Assembly (NCBI GenBank): GCA_016859345.1
Contig: CM029134.1
Span: 11,333,560 to 11,397,559 of the forward strand
Direction: 5' to 3'
Length of the DNA: 64,000 nt
Origin: Istiophorus platypterus
Lineage: Eukaryota; Chordata; Actinopteri; Istiophoriformes; Istiophoridae
Part shown: positions 12,150 to 22,461 of the stretch, piece by piece
How positions within the stretch are numbered: position 1 is the first letter of the stretch
Layout of the letters: the number at the start of each line of letters is the position of its first letter
The notes under the pieces: model-generated
The model's database searches: none
What the model was told of the DNA's origin: nothing
Seen by the model: the letters and a program-made list of their open reading frames with translations, nothing else
Program-made: the position numbers and the translations under genes

Positions 12150-15100
12150 AATACTGTTATTTAGGAAAAAAGAAAAAAGTTTTTGAAATGACTATTATTG
12201 TTATTAGAGCAACAAGTCAAACCTTCCGCTGACTTGGGGCTTTTGCAAGAATTGTGGGGAGAGGCATTAGGTTTCACCGGCCTGCTGGGCCTCACTCCCT
12301 CCATCAGGAGAGAAATATGTCATCGGTCATCATAGCAGAGATTGGATAGGGTACCTCAGAGATGCAAATGAAAATATTTGGCTAAGTTTCTTTTTAACAA
12401 TCAGGAGATTAGTTACAACCTCCAGAGGACTCCTGGAGAAAAATGTGCAATATATTAAGGAGTGATCTGCCAATCACACCTAAAAACTCTGAAAAACACA
12501 TGTTCATCAGTCTTGCTGGATTTGTCTTTGTGGTATTATTTAGAGTTAAATTTTAAACCAAACTGTTTGCTGTTTTAAATAACATGCTCATATAAATTGT
12601 GGTCCTATTTAGAACTATATGGCAACTAAGAATGGCTCCAAATACAATGCACCATGCAGTTTTGTAATGGTTGTGAGAAACAAAGTCTTTTCTCTTTTGT
12701 TGCTGGCCCTCAGACCAGAATTGAAACAGGAAAAGCAATTATTGGAGAGATTGTCCCACAGGCATTGAAAAGCTATCAGCATGAGGGTTTGGATTGGCTT
12801 CGGGGACACCTATGGCCCCATGCATTATCCTGGCATGAGGTCGCTTTGGCAATCGCTTGCCAATTTCCACCAGCACCTGGCTCCCCCCATCCCCTAACCC
12901 CCTCCCTTCACCAGGCCCTCCTACCTGGTTCCTTTTTCTCCTCCTACACCTCCTCCTCCCTGACCAAACCCTGCTTGCCTCCTATTGTCCCAGGATGGTG
13001 AACATTGATAGAAAGATTAAAAAAAAAACTCTGTACTGTCCAGTGAGTATGGCAGAAGTTGAAAGTGTGCAATCATTCTGTATTGTTTCTCACCATGAGC
13101 AGACTGATTGTTGTTTCTTCTAGGGGAGAAAATGTCTTTGACTCTGGTCTATTGATGTAGTTGAGGATAGAACCATAAAAATACCCAAAGACCAAAAACC
13201 ACAGAATAATAGTATGTCTAAGGCTGTGAAAATATGAGATGGTGCTGTATGGTTTGGACCAAAAGGCACAGAGGGAGAGCAAGTCTAGATTAGTGGAAAA
13301 GTGAAAGGGAAATAACCGGTGCTATGTCTAACACTTTTTTGTGGCTGTTGAAAACCCTGTATAACACAGCTGTTGAATATCACTCTCCTTTAGCAGCAGA
13401 ACCCCTGCCATCCATCCACAAACCTGCTCCTTTTCTGCAAGGCCCAGTTACCCAGAGACATCTCATCACAGTAAGATCACCTCCTAGCATGATCTTACAA
13501 GAGCACAACAAAGGCCCGGGCATTACGTATGGAACATTCAGGCTGTATTGTTGTTGTGATGGATTCAGACTTCTGTTTGCTGTGATGTGTCATGCCTCCT
13601 CTCTTTTCTCATAGTCATCCTTACGACTGTGCCTGTGGTTGTATAGTGCAGATGTTAACAGACACACAGATATTTCTAAAGCGGTTCCAAGCCTTGGTTA
13701 TCCCCATGAAAGATGCAGATGCAAATGCAAATGCATAAAGAGACACTTGAAATTTCATTTGAAATTAAATTACTCTTTTTGTGTGTATTTGTGTGATTCT
13801 TTAGATTCTAAAGTAAATGGGAAACTTGGTCAAGGAGCAAGGAAATTCCCCTTTGGAGAAAAAAAAATATTAAAGTTAGTTTTTTATGTGTTTCTTTTCA
13901 GTATTAAATTTCACTTGTTGGATTTTTATTTTCAAGGTCAACATGACATAGAAGCCTCAGACGTTAAGTGAGGCTCCAGCACTGATGTCCTCTCTAAAGC
14001 AAATGTGACATTGTTACATTTATTCATTTGCTTTTTCACATATGCATTTGGCAGTAAAGAAGCATAGAAAAAAGAATTCTACTAAAATCACCCTTAACTT
14101 TTTTTTTCTTAAATTTACAATCTGACGAGCAACTGCTTTGCACAAAGCAGCACTTGGGAAAGTTCATCATTCTTGCATGGTGAAGAATATTTAGTTTCAC
14201 AGAAGGTGTCAGTGTTATACCATGCTAGTCAGAATCACAATACATCTGTTCATCTTTCAGAGCTGTTCTTGAGGAAGGTGGATCTCAGCAGCCGGTAATG
14301 TAATCTGTCAAGAGTTAATAATAGGCAGTGGAGGCAGTGGTGTAGAGGTAAATCAAACGGTGGGCAAAGAATGACAGGAAATAATCCTAAATAGAGTCAA
14401 TCTAAAAGTATCTATATCTGCAGTAACAAAAAAAAATATGAATGGCCTTCTGGTTGAGAGACACACTATTATGATCAGGGTGTCACTATTTACCGCGATG
14501 TGCTCCATAAATTTACGTCATAAAGATTAGAGTCATTCTGAAAAGGTGAATGAACCCGACCACTGAAAATAATAAAAAAAAGGAAAAAAGCACGTCAGCC
14601 CAACGCCACCACCTGCCTGGATCGGGAGTTATATAGAAGAAAAACGAAAACAAAAAGTTTAACAGTAATTGTCCTTCATTGTTTCTTTGTTTTTGTTAGT
14701 GTGATGCCAGGACTCGCACACGCACGTGCTGAGGCTGTGGTGGGATCAAGCGGATTGTTATTCATTGTGCTACCCCTGCCTCATGCATATCCATAACGGA
14801 TTAAAGATTGCGCAAACATTATGCAACCACAGCTCGTCTTTTTCTTTTTTTTTTGCGCGCGCGTTGAGTGGCATTTCTGGGACACAAATCGGAAATGTGC
14901 GCGAGATATAGGTCACTTTCGTGTCTGGTTTGTTTTGTAGTAGTGACATTTTTTATTTTTGTAGAAGGAACAGACACCTCAGACCGCGTATTTACTTTCC
15001 GATGATCATTCATGCAGTCTGTCTATCCATCTATCTCTATTCATATCCGACTCGCGGGGAACATCTTTGTTTAACCTGCGCGACGATGATATTGATATTA

Positions 15101-16379
15101 AACACGTGCGTCCCTTGCAACTTTGGAGCGTTGAACTCAGTTCAGAGAGTTGCGCAAGCGCAAAAAAAAAAAAAAAGATGCCATGAATGAAATCTTTAAA
15201 TAATGGAAAGGCTCTAGCCAATTCTACTTCATTGTCTCGTGGAAAAAAGGGGGACATTAACGAGCATTGTCCCCTTCGTTTGGAAAAGGGTGATGAATAT
15301 GTGAGCGCCGCCGTCCGTCCCCTCGGGGGAGAACCCGTCCTGTGAGGCGGAGGCTGTCCCGTGACGAAATGGCTATCAGGTGAAAAGTTTGTTCAGAGGG
15401 CTGAATCGTGCCATTCATGCGATCTGAAACCAATGCAGCTTTGTGCCGACTTTGCAGGTGTTATTAAAAAAAAGGGGGGGGGGGTCCCAAACGCACAGTG
15501 TGATGTGGTTGTGGTTCAAGATTTAAGTGCAGATTGTGATAATTTAGGCTACTTATTGTTTTATTGTTTAACAATTTAGACTCGACGTAAAATTCCCCCC
15601 TGCTGCTTTTTGGGGGGGGGGGGGCATCACAGCGCGCAGAGCAGAGCAACGGGGCCAATAAACGGATGTCAAATGCTCATTTACCACCTCACCTCTCAAA
15701 AAGTGTCGAAAATACATCTTGTCAAAAGACGAGCGCGGAGCGCGACCGCCGAACATCTGCTTTGCTGAATGAGCGTTTGCCGCTGCCCCTCACTCCGGGG
15801 ACCTATTAGCGTTGATTCCTGTGCCTGCTCTGATAAGGAATTCATCAAGTTTCTGACACCCCGCCAGATGTTGGGGAATTGGCGCTGTCTCCTGTTGGAC
15901 GTGCTACTAATAGTTTTTTTTTTTCTTCTAGCCCATCGCATAATAGAAATATCATTTGAGAGGCGGGTGCTCTGTCTGCGTTGGGCACTGTTAAAGATGG
16001 CACCCTTAACTATCAATCTAATGTCGAAGACCTCTTGGTATTTTGTTTTATCTATCATGCGCACTTGGCTGCTTATCTGTGGTCACAGAGCAGGAACAAT
16101 GCATTCGACTGATCTATTGGGGCAATACGTCGGGCTTGCTTCTGTCCATGTGTGACCGCCTGGGCTGAATTCCTTGAATAACTTTATGTATGTCGTTTTA
16201 TAATGTCCCTGAATTGGCAGACACTTTCACTCATTTCCTCATCAGCAGAAAGATGCCTGCGGGCTACTGTTATACAGTATGTAAATGTCTGTTAGGAGTC
16301 AATTGAAGAATAATTGAACTCAAAGACAAAGCCATTGTGTTAATCAGTTTGCATCACAAGTGCCATGAAACACGTTAAG

Positions 16380-16560
16380 ATATAAAGACACACCGTGGAT
16401 TAAGGTACTTTGCGGATGCATATTCAACACCCTGCTGGAGGTGAAATAAGCATCGATAATTGGCGAGCGCGTTAACTTCCTCGCAAATGGAAGCAATTAT
16501 CAGATGTATGTTAGCTCTTACGCAGTTATTTGTTTATCAAGCCATAGTTTCCCCCCTTTA
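16380..16560. promoter_or_regulatory. Candidate conserved non-coding element
   Basis: This patch is free of simple repeats and contains CpG (ggcgagcgcg), ATCGAT and AATTATCAG words typical of homeobox/SOX-bound developmental enhancers. No alignment was possible, so it is a candidate only. Confidence 0.2.
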
Positions 16561-17433
16561 TGATCTTATGAATCCATCGCACTTCAATCAAATATCCATG
16601 GCTGCGTTTATTGACGACATACTCTGGCAGGCTTAATGTCTTGATTAAAGAAACGACTGCTCTACATATCTACATTAATCCACTGAGTTAACTTAGTCCG
16701 TTGCTATATGTGGAAAGATAAAGCCCGCATCTCACACGCATCGTCAGATGACTGGATTAATTCACCATGATTCAGTTTTTGTCTGCAGCGATGGGAGGTA
16801 AATCTGGACGCCCTGGTGTGCTGCACACGCGAGTTTTGGGGCTGCCACTTAATCCAGAACCTCTCGGACCAGTTCAAGGCCCGGGTTGCCCGTCTGAAGT
16901 GCCCTTGAGCAAAGGCTCTGCGCCCTGCGCAGCCTCGCTCGCTACAGGGCTTTAACAATGCCAAATAAAAGCCTCAAATATGAATGGGCAGTCTTTGTGC
17001 GTGCAGCCACAGCCTTTACACACTGGCTCACTCTTGAATTCACAGGGATGAAGTCTGTGTTTGTTGTCTATAATAATTAGTAAATTATTAATGAATGAGA
17101 AATTAGCCACTGTTGTTGTTGTTTTTTTTAAGTTCCCAGCCTTCGTTGCGTGACAAAAGGCATTGGGGACCTGCTTGTGTCGGTTTATCCTCTTAGAGCG
17201 CGCTCTCCCGCTTAGCCTGCAAATACTCTGGGAAGACGGTGGAAGGTAAAGGGGGTTGGCGTTGACCAATCAATCCAATATCAAACTTCGTCTGCAGGCA
17301 CGAGTTGGGAGCAGCCTACAAATCAGTCCTGCTTTTTTGTTTTGTTTTGGTTTTTTTTTTTCCTTGCAGAGTACAAACCCCTGCAGCCCCCGCTCCCTTC
17401 CTCCTCCGGATACCAGCTCGAACAGACCCCGTA

Positions 17434-17438
<5 letters not shown>

Positions 17439-17481
<43 letters not shown>

Positions 17482-17500
17482 GTGAGTGAGTGAGAGAGAG
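17439..17500 (+). repeat. AG then TGAG simple repeat
   Basis: A pure AG run (17439-17478) passes into GTGA units and back to AG. Purine-rich strand on plus. Confidence 0.95.
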
Positions 17501-18240
17501 ATTATAGGCTGCTGCACGCTGCCAACAGTCAATTGCCATCCTCCGGGTCCACGCACTGCCGCTCACTGTAACAATCCATACGATAACTGGAAGATGAATG
17601 AGCGCCAACGTGGGCTAATTCACAGCCAGTTGTAGTAGTAGTCTGCCGCAGATGGGGCATTGTTGTGATACAGCCGCTAGTCTTCACACAACTGCATCCA
17701 CGTGACCGCCACTGCTTTCTAATCCATTGAGAATCCACCAGAAAAAAAGGAGCCTTTCATGTTTTTTTTTTTTTCCTTTCTTTCCTCTGGATGAAATCGC
17801 CCGCTCTGGTTTCTCATGTAAACGATGGCTTGTATTGCGCGTCAGCAATGAAGCGCACACGCAGGGGGCAATAGCACGGGGCTATTCTCGGTGGAGGGTA
17901 AACACAGGCCTGCCTAAAAGTAGGAAAAACACTATTTTGCAGAATTACAGTCGACCGGCCCGGTTTTAAGATGATGGCGGTGACCTAACTCCATATCAAT
18001 CTGACATAATGGCAGGGGAGAGGAGATAGGATCCGTGTTGAGGTGTAAATACGTTCAAGTTTTATTTAATTCATTATTATATTTTCGCCTCTTGGCGACA
18101 CCGCCCCCCACACACACACACACACACTCGCTGGTTAGAGCGCAGCCATGCTGATCCAGGTCCAGGATCCGGCACATCCCAGGTGCTCGCGTAAAAATGC
18201 CAGCCCGCAGTGTTTCGCAGGGAGCCGGGTCTCGGTTATT

Positions 18241-18248
18241 TGACGTCA
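18241..18248. promoter_or_regulatory. Palindromic CRE (TGACGTCA)
   Basis: Full consensus CREB/ATF site inside the CpG-rich domain. Further perfect copies are at 31182-31189, 50853-50860 and 53094-53101. Confidence 0.4.
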
Positions 18249-18942
18249 CGGTGTCTGAGAGGAGGAACTTGAAATGTGCGACCAGACGCGCAGGGAAGAG
18301 GAGGGTGGGATGGGGAAGAAAGGGGGGAGGGCGTGTGTGTGTGTGTGTCTGTGTGGAGGGGGGTGAAGAGAAACGAAATCAAACGGAATGCCAGGGGTGC
18401 GCTTGCGCAAACGTAAAAAAAAAAGAAAAAAGAATTTGAATCAATATTCCTAAATCTGTTTATAGTTGAGGGATATAGTGGGGTTGTGGGGGATTTGAAA
18501 CACCTTGTGGGGGGTGGGTGTAAAAATACTCCCGTGGTTTAAACTCCAGTGGGAAGTAAAACAGTAAAGTCTTCATTTCAAATACCACACTATGCTCATT
18601 TTTTCCTTAAATCCCTTCATTTAATGTTTTCTAAAACACCGGATAAACGACGCTGTATAATATTTGAGATTTCAGGCCTGTGCATGAGCTGTTGTTATGA
18701 TTCAATGCTGATTTTTTCGCCGTTTAAATGCTTATTATGGCGCCCATTGATGTGCGGTAACTCATTTGGTTGTTTTTATGAAGCGGCTCCTTGTTAACCG
18801 GGCAGTGGGAGACGCTGAGGCAGCGCCACTTTTGGCAACACGTCCCAACTCCACTTTCACGGTCGCACAGTGTCCTCAGTTGCCCGTCTTCCCGTCTGCA
18901 CGTTAGGATTATGATTGGTAAGCGCTCAGAGAAAAACAAAAA

Positions 18943-18975
18943 GCAAGCAAACAAACAAACAAACAAACAAACAAA
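18943..18975 (+). repeat. CAAA tetranucleotide repeat
   Basis: About eight CAAA units; AAC units follow. Confidence 0.9.
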
Positions 18976-19122
18976 CGACAACAACAACAAAAAAACTTTG
19001 CATGTGTGCAACTTTTTTAGCCTTGGACGGATGACCCACCGCCCCAACTAATCTACCCCCCCCCCCGCTACTTTTTCTGCCAAGAAGCGACTCTCTAACT
19101 TGCTCCCCTCCAGTATTCCCCC

Positions 19123-19196
19123 TTCACACACACACACAAACACACACACGCACACACAAAAACATCCACACACACTCTCACACACACACACACACA
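19123..19196 (+). repeat. CA-rich simple repeat
   Basis: Interrupted CA units between a C-rich patch (19057-19067) and the AT-rich DNA that leads to the zic3 3' UTR. Confidence 0.9.
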
Positions 19197-19399
19197 GCCA
19201 AGATACTAAGATGGCGCCTTAATCAGTGTCAAGTTCAAGTGACTCCTACTAGTCCGATACAAACAGCATGTCAAACAATGTCGGCTACATGCATAAAGAT
19301 GCAGGGAGCAGGAAAAAAAAAACATGGTCATAGTAAAAATCAACGTCGCAGTCTGGGAGTAGCTTTTCATAATGTTTTTTTTAATTTCAGTCAAAATTT

Positions 19400-21060
19400 T
19401 TCCGTTCACATTTCTTCATAAATAGTTGGTAAAAACAAATCAACCAACATACAGTAGCCTAAAAAGTACAAGGGACCCTTTTTTGCCGCTGGCAGCTAAA
19501 TAGGCTAACGCATAGGTCTGCTGTTGTAACATGGTTTGCCTCAATGTGGCACAGTGACACAGTTCATCAGTAAAACATTTTTGCTCTTCAGGAATAACTT
19601 GGAGTGTGACCCATTTCTCCCCAGAAAGTGTTACATCACATTCTAGCTGTGTTTATACATCAGATATTTTTTTTTTCCTCTGACCTCTGGACATGGGGCA
19701 GAAAGGTGGTGGGAATAAGAAAAAAGTACTTCTTTTTAAATTAAGGTATAGAAAATAGCATATAAAACATATATTCCTTAAATTATTTAAATAAACTTAT
19801 TTCATATATCACTGTCACGAGGTACCGTTTTTTACATTTTATTTTAAAAGTAGTGCTGGTGGTTCTGAAATTGTTCTCATATGAGTACAATATACTTTGT
19901 GTATGCATAATATTTAATTCTTGAGAACAGGTTACAATGCAATGCTGTAACTCTTTTTTTTCTTTTTTCTTTTTTTTTTCTTTACCACTGAATGCATCCC
20001 CCCCTCCCCAACCCACATAGATCTAGAATTTCCTTCCACTAATTTTTTTTTAAACACAAAAAAATGTCATCTTGACAAGTTATTCACACAAAACAAGCAA
20101 ATGTGTAATCAAACTGCTCTATATGCAACACCACAACAAATAACACGCTTAGTTTCACAGAAGAATTACATTTAAAACAATGCAAGCTGACAGACAAAAA
20201 ACTTTTTTTATTTTTGAAGATACTGTGTTGTGACAGTTCCATTGTTGCCGATGCACACATTTAAACATACTTGCACAAAGACATTGCTGGAACTATAAAG
20301 ATTGCCATTGGGTGCTTGACCCATTTGAAATACTTTTTGAAATCATGAATTTCACACCTCCCCCCTAAGACCTGTGTAGGAGTGCAATAGGCTGATGGGT
20401 TTTTTTTCTTTTTTTTTTTTTTTACCTCCGATACCGAGTTTATGCTACGAATTGACATCTATTTCTGATTCTATAAAAGTAAAAGACACAAAAAAGTTTA
20501 AATTTAACCAAAAAAAAAAAAAATTAAAATAAAGATATCAACAGAACCCTTTTTATATCTTCTCAGCTCAACTGAACTCAGCTCTATGAAGTCAATGATT
20601 TACATGTCAATGGTCTCATAAACAAAAATAAAAGTGACGGAAATATCTTCATTATATATAGACAAATCCATAATATTCATATAGATGATTTCTTCGATCC
20701 AAATAAGACACATGTAGGCCTATTGGTTAAAAAGAAAAAAAAGACAGAAGGATACAATCGTGATGTTGGAGCTTTAGGGTTTATCATTTGTTTCAATGTT
20801 AAGCTGGTTAAGACCAAAACTGTACAGTTCTTGTTAGAAAACATTTCCATAAATATCATTTAAGTTTCAGAACTTATACCCATAATTAAATTACAAATTG
20901 ATAAATATGGCATCATGGATATGTATTTACAACGGTATTAACAAAAGGCAACGTTATATTCAACGGTAACAATCGTAACCTAATACCACATTTCTCCACC
21001 TGAAAAACGGACGTTGACAACAGATTCGACCCCATCAAACAAGGAAATACATTCACGAGT
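19400..21060. other. AT-rich DNA beyond the zic3 3' UTR
   Basis: Very AT-rich with several T-runs and A-runs (for example 19952-19980, 20400-20423, 20510-20523). It may be a longer zic3 3' UTR on the minus strand. No gene or transposon recognised. Confidence 0.4.
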
Positions 21061-21066
21061 ATAATA

Positions 21067-21693
21067 TTTATTTATGATTTTTTTTTTCTGTGTTCAAGTT
21101 CATGACAAAGACTTTGGCACGTTTCTTAAGACTGTTTGAAGTTCCAACAATCAATTTGAAGAGGCGACAATAAGCCTGTCGCCGTCATAAAAAACAGCAT
21201 GAAATAATCTTCCTTTTTATTCTTTTTTTTAAATAAAAATTTGTGAAAATACATAAAATGAAAAATAAAACATTTTTTTCTGAAATCTGTAAACTAAAAG
21301 ATTAAAAAAACATTTATTTATACTGAGAAAGTATTACGTTTATTTATTTATTCGTGATTTATTTTGATTTACTCAAAACTGCGGAATAAAAGTCAAATTT
21401 TCGTGATCCTGAGAACGGTCGTGGCCTGCGTGGTGCTGGCTTTTGCTCTCATCTCCTGTGGTTGTTGTTGTTGTTGTTGTTGTAGTTGTTGCTGTTGCTG
21501 TTGCTGTCCCAATCCCATTTGTTTGCGTCTGACAATGTGTGTATGTGTGTGTGGGTGTGTGTGCGTGTGTGATCGTGTGCGTGCGTGTGTGTGTGTCTGT
21601 GAAGTGAACAGGAATAGTTTTTAAGTTTTTCTTTTATCCTCATTTATCCTCAACCCCGTGGTCCACATTGAGGGAGAGTTTTTTCCTCTGACT
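21067..21693 (-). other. zic3: zic3 3' UTR (proximal part, end uncertain)
   Basis: The DNA after the zic3 stop is AT-rich with GT/CA and TTG repeats. Sense AATAAA signals (plus-strand TTTATT) occur at 21313-21318, 21216-21221 and 21067-21072, so a transcript could end anywhere from about 0.4 to 0.65 kb after the stop. Similar AT-rich DNA continues to about 19.4 kb and the true 3' UTR may be longer. Confidence 0.4.
21461..21600 (+). repeat. TTG/CTG triplet repeat and GT repeat after zic3
   Basis: GTT units (21461-21507) pass into GCTGTT units, then an interrupted GT tract (21537-21600). It lies 95-230 bp after the zic3 stop, so it is probably transcribed as CAA/CA repeats in the 3' UTR. Confidence 0.9.
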
Positions 21694-21876
21694 TCAAACG
21701 TACCATTCATTAAAGTTGGGTGCAAGTCCTTCGCTGTGGCCCGACGTGTTTTGCACGGCTGACGGTGGCGTTTTTGTCGGGTCCTCGCTGCTGGCCGAGA
21801 CCAGCACTGGCGGCGTGGACGACTCGTATCCAGAGCTCGCTGCTGGGGACGATTCAGATCCTTGAGACTCGTGTAC
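21694..21876 (-). CDS. zic3: zic3 coding exon 3 (C-terminal exon)
   Basis: This exon begins directly after a T-rich acceptor ending in ag (21878-21877) and encodes residues 384-443 plus TGA at 21696-21694. It starts VHESQGSESSPAASSGYESS and ends with the invariant Zic1/2/3 tail NFNEWYV. It supplies H385, the last ligand of finger 5. It is too short for an ORF scan with a 60-codon ATG rule, and was found by reading back from the TGA and checking splice phase. Confidence 0.95.
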   Translation of the reverse strand, partial: VHESQGSESSPAASSGYESSTPPVLVSASSEDPTKTPPSAVQNTSGHSEGLAPNFNEWYV

Positions 21877-22398
21877 CTAAAAAAAAAGGGGGGAAAAAAG
21901 AGGACATGATCAGTGAGTTACTGAGACTTGCATGTAATATTCATCCATGCCCTAAGAGCGCATTTAAAGTGGCTTGATAGAAGGGTGATGAACTCAAATG
22001 CGGATTAACTCTGGATTTCATGGTGCAACTATAACAGCAAATTTGAATCAGGCACGGCAATCTCTACGCTGAAAAAAATAAAGCGTCAAAATTATTTTAA
22101 ATTGTAACGATAGGCAGAGATAAGTGCAACGTTTGTTTGCTTTTATTAAACAAAGAGGTAAATCTAGCATCAAATGTCAGACGAGTAATGTTGTGAAATA
22201 GTCACATCTCGTTCACTGCTATATTTCAGTTGTTTCCTTGCAACAAGAGTTGAGGCTCCGCGGATGAACTGAATGAAACAAACCTTTTCATTTTGTAGAA
22301 TGACAAGAGTTGTTACATTGCAATAAAGAAATAGTTGTGATAGTCCATTTCTGTGGAAGAGGAGGAAGGGGTGGGGGTGGGGGTGGGGGTTGGGGTGG

Positions 22399-22461
<63 letters not shown>

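Larger units (their letters stand above)
1..14400. other. Non-coding flank downstream of zic3
   Basis: No coding region, RNA gene or transposon could be supported. The open frames present are short, unrelated to known proteins, and often driven by microsatellites or A/T-runs. Apart from the repeats listed, it holds a palindromic X-box-like sequence (218-230), a doublet of an 11-base motif (2163-2195) and otherwise AT-rich DNA. In other vertebrates zic3 is followed by gene-poor DNA, which fits. Confidence 0.6.
14700..18420. promoter_or_regulatory. CpG-rich, repeat-poor domain downstream of zic3
   Basis: Compared with its flanks this stretch has many CpG and GCGC words (for example 14856-14865, 15151-15162, 17197-17203, 18398-18409), a palindromic CRE (18241-18248), inverted repeats (15250-15274) and few transposon-like sequences. 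Frames of 120-128 codons are open on both strands at 15696-16155 but resemble no protein. I read it as unmethylated regulatory DNA or a non-coding RNA promoter; this is inference. Confidence 0.35.

Noticed and set aside
14330..14370. tRNA-like word (gtggtgtagaggta) suggesting a SINE head
   Set aside because: No matching B box, tail or second copy was found.
15696..16155. Frames of 122 (minus) and 128 (plus) codons on opposite strands
   Set aside because: No family resemblance; Phe/Lys runs from a T-run; more likely CpG-rich regulatory DNA.
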